Part shown: piece by piece, positions 47,105 to 52,175 of the stretch
Layout: each line of letters begins with the position of its first letter
Position numbering within the stretch: position 1 is the stretch's first letter
DNA from: Betaproteobacteria bacterium
Lineage (GTDB): Bacteria; Pseudomonadota; Gammaproteobacteria; Burkholderiales; SG8-39
Assembly (NCBI GenBank): GCA_947476535.1
Contig: CANJRC010000015.1
Coordinates: forward strand, 1-52,175
Reading direction: 5' to 3'
DNA length: 52,175 nucleotides
The notes under the pieces: model-generated
Databases searched by the model: none
The model's input: the letters and a program-made list of their open reading frames with translations, nothing else
What the model was told of the DNA's origin: nothing
Position numbers and translations under genes: made by a program

Positions 47105-48070
47105 ATGCTCGCCAACTGCGCCGCGTACCAGGAAGGCCGCAAGCTCGCCGACATCAAACCGGACGAGATCCATGAATATGTCCATCGTCCGGAGTGCTTC
47201 GTCTGGGTTGCACTGGTCGATCCGGGCCCCGGCGAGCTCTTGGTCATGCAGCACGAATTCGACCTGCATGAACTAGCGGTCGAGGATGCCCGCCATGGCC
47301 ACCAACGCCCCAAGATCGAGGAATACGGCGACTCACTCTTCGCCGTCATGCACACCGTCGAATTGAAGGATGGCGACCTGCACGTGGGCGAAGTGGACGT
47401 ATTCGTCGGCCCCAATTACGTGCTGACGGTGCGCAACCGGACGTCCAAGGGCTTCGCCGAAGTGCGCGCGCGCTGCGAGCGCGAGCCGCACCTCCTGAAG
47501 GAAGGCTCGGCCTTCGTGCTGTATGTACTCATGGACACCGTTGTGGACCGCTACTTTCCGCAACTGGACGCCCTGGAAACGGAGCTGGAGGCAATCGAGG
47601 AACGCATGTTCGCCAACGCATCGGGCCGCACCAACGTCGAGGAACTCTATGGATTGAAGCAGAAACTGATGGTGCTCAAGCATGCCATCGCGCCGCTGCT
47701 GGAGGCTACCAGCAAGCTCTTTGGCGGCCGGGTGCCCGGCATCTGCAGCAGCACGCAGGAGTACTTCCGCGACGTCTACGACCACCTGGTGCGACTCAAC
47801 CAGTCGATCGATTCGCAGCGCGACATGGTGGTCACCGCCATGTCGGTGAACCTGGCGCTGATCACCACTAGCGAAAACGAAACCACCAAGCGCCTCGCGG
47901 CCTACGCCGCCCTGGTGGCCATCCCCACCATGATTGCCGGCATCTACGGCATGAACTTCAAGCACATGCCGGAACTCGAGTCCGTGTGGGGCTACCCGAT
48001 CGCACTCACCGTGATGGTGATCATCGATGTGTACCTGTTCTGGCGTTTCCGGCGCGCGCGTTGGCTGTGA
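47105..48070 (+). CDS. corA: Magnesium/cobalt transport protein CorA
   Basis: This 321-residue inner-membrane channel forms a pentamer. A large cytoplasmic funnel domain (about 1-255) has the long helix DTVVDRYFPQLDALETELEA. Two C-terminal transmembrane helices are joined by the selectivity motif YGMNF (AGIYGMNFKHMPELESVWGY), followed by a basic tail RFRRARWL. It is expected to carry Mg2+ and perhaps Co2+ or Ni2+. No leader with a convincing Mg2+-sensing structure was found in the 141-bp upstream gap. It converges with lutB across the two-hairpin region. Confidence 0.94.
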   Translation: MLANCAAYQEGRKLADIKPDEIHEYVHRPECFVWVALVDPGPGELLVMQHEFDLHELAVEDARHGHQRPKIEEYGDSLFAVMHTVELKDGDLHVGEVDVFVGPNYVLTVRNRTSKGFAEVRARCEREPHLLKEGSAFVLYVLMDTVVDRYFPQLDALETELEAIEERMFANASGRTNVEELYGLKQKLMVLKHAIAPLLEATSKLFGGRVPGICSSTQEYFRDVYDHLVRLNQSIDSQRDMVVTAMSVNLALITTSENETTKRLAAYAALVAIPTMIAGIYGMNFKHMPELESVWGYPIALTVMVIIDVYLFWRFRRARWL

Positions 48071-48117
48071 CGCGGGCCGCCCCGGCGACACGCTTCAATT
48101 CGTCAACATTATTTTTT

Positions 48118-48175
48118 GTAGATGCCGGCGTATCAGGCATCTACAGTCTTTATCTATATCAATTCAGATATAGAT
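48118..48175. repeat. Two tandem hairpins between convergent corA and lutB
   Basis: The first is GTAGATGCC (48118-48126), a nine-base loop, and GGCATCTAC (48136-48144). The second is ATCTATATC (48152-48160), a six-base loop, and GATATAGAT (48167-48175). Both stems are nine perfect pairs. T runs lie before, not after, the first stem on the plus strand, and on the minus strand the following tract is A-rich, so neither is a textbook terminator. They could still end transcription or protect 3' ends. Confidence 0.6.
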
Positions 48176-48194
48176 TTCCGGCCAATGGTTGGCA

Positions 48195-49631
48195 TCAGCC
48201 GCCACGCTTGCGCCGCGCGTAAAGGTCCCGGAACGTCCTGCCCGCTGGGGCCGGCAGGAAGCGCCCCTCACCGGCCTTGCCCGACCCCGTCCAGCCCGAC
48301 GCAAACGGCATCCAGTAAATCATGCCGCTCTTGTCGGCATGCCAGCCCATCGCCCACACCGCCAGGCGCGTCGCGATGGCATAGAGCCTCGGGCGCTGCG
48401 CGAACCATGACCAGAGCTTGAGCCCCAGCCGCTCAGTGCGTGGGCGCAAACCGCGATCAACCTGCTGTTCGCGCAACGTGCGCATCAGGTCGGGCAACGG
48501 GATCTTGACCGGGCACACCACCGAGCAGGCACCGCAGAGCGTGGCCGCCTGGGGCAGGTCCAGGGCATTTTCCAGCCCGACGTAGGCCGGCGTCAGTACC
48601 GCGCCCATCGGTCCCGGGTAGACCCAGCCGTAGGAATGCCCGCCCACAGTGCGATACACCGGGCAGTGGTTCATGCAGGCGCCGCAACGGATGCAGCGCA
48701 GCATGTCCTGCAGCTCGGTGCCGATCAGGTTGGTGCGGCCGCCGTCCACGAGGATGAAGACCATGTGCTCAGGCCCCTCAGCATCGCCCTCCCCGCGCGC
48801 GCCAGTGAAGAAACTCGCGTAATTGGAGATCGCCTGACCGGTGGCCGAGCGCGGCAGGATGCGCAGCAGCGTCGACAGGTCTTCGAGCGTCGGGATCACC
48901 TTCTCGATGCCCGTGATGCACACGTGCACGCGCGGCAGCGTCGTCACCATGCGTCCATTGCCTTCATTGGTGACGATGATGCCCGAACCTGTCTCGGCGA
49001 CGAGGAAGTTCCCCCCCGAGATGCCCAGATCCCCGCTCAGGAAATGCGCGCGCAGCGCCTCGCGGGCTTCCCGTGTCATCTGCGGAATGTCGCTCTTGCG
49101 CGGCTTGCCGTGGTGCTGTGCGAACAAGTCAGAAACTTCGTCACGGCTCTTGTGCACCGCCGGTGCAATGATGTGCGACGGGGCCTCGCTCGCCAGCTGG
49201 ATGATGTACTCGCCGAGATCCGTCTCGACCGGCTGCACGCCCGCCGCGGAAAGCGCCTCGTTGAGGCCGACCTCCTCGGACAGCATGGATTTGGATTTGA
49301 CCGCCTTCTTGATGCCGTGCTCCGCGCAAATCTCCAGCACCAGGTCGCAGGCGTCTTCTGCTGTTTCGGCAAACAGGACGGTGGCCCCGCGACGCGACGC
49401 TTCCCGCTCGAATCGCGCAATCCACACGTCCAGATGGGTCAGCGAACGCTCCCGAATCGCCCTGGCGGCCTCGCGCAATTCCTCGAATGCCTGCGGCCCG
49501 AAATCGGCCACCGCATCGGCCCGCAGCTTGCCCAGGCCGCCCGAGGCAAACCGGCTGAGGTTCTGCTGCAACACCGGGTTGGCCATGGCGTCGGCCGCGC
49601 GCGCCCGGAAATGGATCGACTGGGGTTTCAT
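48195..49631 (-). CDS. lutB: Lactate utilisation iron-sulfur protein LutB
   Basis: This 478-residue subunit belongs to the LutABC-type L-lactate dehydrogenase complex (LldF/YkgF family). The body has HVCITGIEKVIPTLEDLSTL and a long LUD-like domain. Two [4Fe-4S] motifs follow, CIRCGACMNHCP (near residue 310) and CGACSVVCP, and a C-terminal LutB-type region with RLGLKLWSWFAQRPRLYAIA. It would pass electrons from lactate oxidation to the chain. The ATG at 49631 is chosen; the upstream extension overlaps lutA. It lies 2 bp after lutA. The third subunit, LutC, does not follow in this window. Confidence 0.94.
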   Translation of the reverse strand: MKPQSIHFRARAADAMANPVLQQNLSRFASGGLGKLRADAVADFGPQAFEELREAARAIRERSLTHLDVWIARFEREASRRGATVLFAETAEDACDLVLEICAEHGIKKAVKSKSMLSEEVGLNEALSAAGVQPVETDLGEYIIQLASEAPSHIIAPAVHKSRDEVSDLFAQHHGKPRKSDIPQMTREAREALRAHFLSGDLGISGGNFLVAETGSGIIVTNEGNGRMVTTLPRVHVCITGIEKVIPTLEDLSTLLRILPRSATGQAISNYASFFTGARGEGDAEGPEHMVFILVDGGRTNLIGTELQDMLRCIRCGACMNHCPVYRTVGGHSYGWVYPGPMGAVLTPAYVGLENALDLPQAATLCGACSVVCPVKIPLPDLMRTLREQQVDRGLRPRTERLGLKLWSWFAQRPRLYAIATRLAVWAMGWHADKSGMIYWMPFASGWTGSGKAGEGRFLPAPAGRTFRDLYARRKRGG

Positions 49632-49633
49632 GT

Positions 49634-50377
49634 CTAGCGCTTCGCCTTGTTGCCGGGCGCATCGCCGGCGAGGACTTCGGCCACATGTAGCACCCGGGTC
49701 GCATCGCCCCGCTTGCGCAGCCGCCCCTCGATGTTGAGCATGCAACCCAGGTCGCCTAGCACCACGGCATCGACACCCGAGGACACAATGCTGTCGCACT
49801 TGCGATCGGCCATGTGCGTGGAGATGTCGCTGTACTTGACCGCGAAGGTGCCGCCGAATCCGCAGCAGGTTTCGCAGCCGGCCATTTCCTTCAGGGTCAG
49901 GCCTGCCATCGTGGCGAGCAACTGCCGCGGCTGCGCCTTGACACCGAGTTCGCGCAGACCGGAGCAGGCGTCATGGTATGCGATCGAACCGGCGTAGGTA
50001 CCGGGGACCTTGCGAACGCGCGCGATGTTTACCAGAAAATCGGTGAGCTCGTAGGTGCGCTCGGACAGGGCGCGCACGCGCGCAAGCATCGCCGGACTGT
50101 CACTGAACAACTGCGGATAGTGCGTGCGTATCATCCCGGCGCAAGACCCCGACGGCGCCACGACCCAGGGGCAGTCTTCGAACTCCACGATCAGTTTCTC
50201 TGCCAGAGCCTTCGCCGCGGCGCGATCCCCCGAATTCCAGCCCGGCTGGCCGCAACAGGTCTGGCCCTCGGGAACCACCACCGTGCAGCCTGCCGATTCC
50301 AGGAGGGTCAATGCGGCAAAGCCGATGTTCGGCCGCATCATATCCACCAGACAAGTGACCAGGAGGCCTACGCGCAT
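49634..50377 (-). CDS. lutA: Lactate utilisation protein LutA
   Basis: This 247-residue cysteine-rich (CCG-domain) subunit belongs to the Lut complex, in the LldE/YkgE family. The two CCG repeats are shown by PEGQTCCGQPGWNSGDRAAA and AGCETCCGFGGTFAVKYSDI, with partner cysteines in SGSCAGMIRTHYPQL and YHDACSGLRELG. It starts at ATG 50377, 45 bp from the 32-bp inverted repeat, and is divergent from an IclR-type regulator. In Bacillus and E. coli the complex oxidises L-lactate to pyruvate; whether that is the substrate here is inference. Confidence 0.93.
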   Translation of the reverse strand: MRVGLLVTCLVDMMRPNIGFAALTLLESAGCTVVVPEGQTCCGQPGWNSGDRAAAKALAEKLIVEFEDCPWVVAPSGSCAGMIRTHYPQLFSDSPAMLARVRALSERTYELTDFLVNIARVRKVPGTYAGSIAYHDACSGLRELGVKAQPRQLLATMAGLTLKEMAGCETCCGFGGTFAVKYSDISTHMADRKCDSIVSSGVDAVVLGDLGCMLNIEGRLRKRGDATRVLHVAEVLAGDAPGNKAKR

Positions 50378-50421
50378 CTGCCCTACTCGCGTGAACGGGT
50401 TGACTCGAGAGATGCCAGTGT

Positions 50422-50453
50422 AGCATTCGGCCTGTGCTCACAGTCCGAATGCT
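50422..50453. promoter_or_regulatory. 32-bp nested inverted repeat between lutA and iclR
   Basis: Outer arms AGCATTCGG (50422-50430) and CCGAATGCT (50445-50453) enclose inner arms CTGTG (50432-50436) and CACAG (50439-50443) around a CT centre, with one unpaired base on each side. All 28 arm bases match. It lies 44 bp upstream of lutA and 114 bp upstream of iclR, a good position for an operator shared by both. Binding by the neighbouring IclR protein is inference. Confidence 0.6.
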
Positions 50454-50567
50454 GATCCAGCGACCGCCACTCCAAGCTTGGCCGATCTGCGGCGAGTCCC
50501 CATCTACAAGCAGATGGCCCTCGGCGTAGAATCGACGCCATCCCATCGCCGCAGACAGGTAGCGCGT

Positions 50568-51332
50568 ATGCCCGAGCCCGAATCAAAAAATTCGATCCAG
50601 GTCATTGGCCGCATGACTTTGCTGCTAGATGAGCTAGCGCGCCACTCGGAAACGGTGGCGCTGAAGTCCTTGTCGCAGGCTACCAAGCTGCATCCCTCCA
50701 CGGCACATCGCATCCTCGCGGCGCTGGTCAGCGCCGGCATGGTTGAGCGGGTGGAACAAGGCAGCTACCGGCTGGGGATTCGCCTGCTTGAACTGGGCAA
50801 CCTGGTCAAGGCGCGCATCAGCGTGCGCGAGCAGGCGCTGCCATGCATGCGCCGGCTGCACTCCTCCATCGGCGAGGCAGTGAACCTGTCGGTTCGGCAT
50901 GCCGATGAAATCGTCTATGTCGAGCGAACTTCGGCCGGACGCGCCCTCATGCGCGTGGTCAACATCATTGGCGCACGTGCCCCTTTGCACATTACCGCGG
51001 TCGGCAAGATTTTCCTGTTGGAGGATGGTGCCGCAGGGCTTCGCGCCTACGCCGAGCGCACCAAGCTGCCAGCGCAGACGCGCAACAGCCTCACCAGCAT
51101 CGCGGCGCTCGAGCGAGAACTGGAAAAGATACGACGCCAGGGCTATGCGGTGGATGCCGAGGAAGCCGAACTGGGCGTGCGTTGCATCGGCGCCGGCATT
51201 CGCGACGATACCGGCGCGCTCGTTGCCGGCCTGTCGGTATCGGCGCCTGCGGAACGAATGAAAACGGCTTGGGCAGGGTTGGTCAAGGACACCGCGGAAG
51301 AAATCTCGAGCGCCATCGGATGGCGTCCCTAG
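50568..51332 (+). CDS. IclR family transcriptional regulator
   Basis: This 254-residue regulator has an amino-terminal winged helix (about 5-70) with the recognition helix in KSLSQATKLHPSTAHRILAA, and an IclR effector-binding domain from about 85. The latter includes EAVNLSVRHADEIVYVERTS, HITAVGKIFLLEDG and ELGVRCIGAGIRDDTG. The ATG at 50568 has AGGT 7 bases upstream; the upstream extension to 50478 is not family-like. It is divergent from lutA-lutB and only 39 bp upstream of a Bug-type binding protein on the same strand. It may control both sides. Confidence 0.92.
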   Translation: MPEPESKNSIQVIGRMTLLLDELARHSETVALKSLSQATKLHPSTAHRILAALVSAGMVERVEQGSYRLGIRLLELGNLVKARISVREQALPCMRRLHSSIGEAVNLSVRHADEIVYVERTSAGRALMRVVNIIGARAPLHITAVGKIFLLEDGAAGLRAYAERTKLPAQTRNSLTSIAALERELEKIRRQGYAVDAEEAELGVRCIGAGIRDDTGALVAGLSVSAPAERMKTAWAGLVKDTAEEISSAIGWRP

Positions 51333-51371
51333 AATGGCCGCGCGATCAAATAGGGTCTAGGAGTGCACCAC

Positions 51372-52175
51372 ATGCAAATGAATAGAACCGGCTCCGCTTG
51401 GTCAATAGGGGCAACAGCACTGGCCATCGTGGTTCAGACGCTGGCGCTGCTCTTGCCGTCGCACACAGCGGCACAGGAGTCGCCTGCCGTCTTCCCGTCC
51501 AAGCCGGTGAAATTCATCCTGCCCTTCGCCCCTGGCGGGCCATCCGACATCATGCTGCGGCTGGTGGCTCAGAACCTCTCCGAGGGCTGGCGCCAGCCGG
51601 TACTGGTCGAGAACCGCGCCGGCGCGGGCGGCATCGTCGGCACGGAGTTGATCGCCAAGTCCCCGGCTGACGGCTACACCCTCGGGGTCGGTTCGATCGG
51701 CACGCACGCCATCAACGTCAGCCTGTATTCAAAACTACCGTACGATGCCGTAGCGGACTTCGCACCCATCACGCTCCTGGCAAGCTACCCGACCATCCTG
51801 GTCGTCCACCCGTCGGTGCCGGCACAGTCGGTGGCCGAACTGACGCGCCTCCTGAAGGAATCGCCTGACAAGTACGCCTTCGGCAGTGCTGGACCGGGCA
51901 GCTCTGCGCACCTGGTGGCCGAGATGTTCAAACTGGCAACCGGCACGCAGATGACCCACATTCCCTACAAAGGGGATGCCCCGGCACTGAACGACCTGGT
52001 GGGCGGCCAGCTACAGGTGATGTTCTCGAATCTGTCGGCCAATGTCATGGGCTTCGTCCAGAACGGCCGCCTGCGTGCACTGGCGGTGACGAGCCCCGAA
52101 CCTTCCCAGTTTGCGCCGGGCGTGCCGGCGCTGGCGCAGACCATCCCCGGGTTCCAGGCTCGCACCTGGGTGGGC
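51372..52175 (+). CDS. Bug/TctC family periplasmic solute-binding protein (3' end outside window)
   Basis: These are the first 268 codons of a Bug-type extracytoplasmic receptor, a family greatly expanded in Burkholderiales. A signal peptide (about 1-34, LAIVVQTLALLLPSHTAAQE) precedes the hallmark PSKPVKFILPFAPGGPSDIM. QPVLVENRAGAGGIVGTELI, AKSPADGYTLGVGSIGTHAI and the second-domain THIPYKGDAPALNDLVGGQL then follow. Family length is about 325, so some 55 residues lie beyond the edge. It starts at ATG 51372 with AGGAG 8 bases upstream, 39 bp after iclR. The ligand is unknown; no TctA/TctB permease genes are in view. Confidence 0.93.
   Translation, partial: MQMNRTGSAWSIGATALAIVVQTLALLLPSHTAAQESPAVFPSKPVKFILPFAPGGPSDIMLRLVAQNLSEGWRQPVLVENRAGAGGIVGTELIAKSPADGYTLGVGSIGTHAINVSLYSKLPYDAVADFAPITLLASYPTILVVHPSVPAQSVAELTRLLKESPDKYAFGSAGPGSSAHLVAEMFKLATGTQMTHIPYKGDAPALNDLVGGQLQVMFSNLSANVMGFVQNGRLRALAVTSPEPSQFAPGVPALAQTIPGFQARTWVG

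Noticed and set aside
48118-48144. Standard intrinsic terminator for corA or lutB
   Set aside because: The stem is good, but the T-rich tract is on the wrong side for both directions.

Overview
The window is chromosomal DNA of a GC-rich betaproteobacterium, probably Burkholderiales or a close relative. The reasons are the gene order hda - HAD phosphatase - pcnB - folK - deoxynucleoside kinase - panB, the Bug/TctC-type solute-binding protein beside an IclR regulator, the LivHMGF importer, and the tRNA-queA-tgt-yajC-secD-secF block. No genus can be named from sequence alone. No rRNA, CRISPR array, prophage or intact insertion sequence is visible; there is one tRNA gene.

Region 1 (1-6871, all minus strand) is accessory metabolism. 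A cytochrome P450, two short-chain dehydrogenases and a ThuA-like protein lead into livH-livM-livG-livF. The ThuA and second SDR genes overlap by ATGA, as do livH/livM and livM/livG. No substrate-binding LivK and no P450 redox partner lie in view. The non-coding gaps carry perfect or near-perfect palindromes that look like operators. Region 2 (7020-13721) holds lemA with a long M48 peptidase gene, apbC, dcd and metG. dcd has short copies of its own start and end just outside its borders. Region 3 (13894-24216) holds a SulP anion transporter, a small membrane protein, acylphosphatase, a MarR regulator, dnaE, trhO, a small conserved-looking protein, a broken two-partner-secretion exoprotein and purM.

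Region 4 (24391-32297) is housekeeping on the plus strand: an AI-2E/PerM-family protein, hda, a HAD phosphatase, pcnB, folK, a deoxynucleoside kinase and the complete panB-panC-panD set, closed by a bidirectional terminator. Region 5 (32319-34686) holds a 78-residue protein, a diguanylate cyclase with a universal stress protein, and tRNA-Leu(CAA) with a good promoter. Region 6 (34670-43082) runs queA-tgt-yajC-secD-secF and then a rearranged stretch. It has a 354-bp internally deleted IS5-family element whose target site contains the secF stop codon, the first codons of a CHRD-domain protein, and a second secF 3' end that differs from the intact gene mostly at synonymous sites. Two c-type cytochromes follow. 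Region 7 (43099-52175) holds purB, a GST, mnmA, a Nudix hydrolase, corA, lutB-lutA without lutC, an IclR regulator and a Bug protein that runs off the end. A 32-bp nested inverted repeat lies between lutA and iclR.

The best candidates for something undescribed are the secF/CHRD/IS5 junction, the dcd gene nested in fragments of a dcd-like sequence with two coupled mini-ORFs, the P450-SDR-ThuA-SDR-Liv cluster, and the lutA/iclR palindrome.
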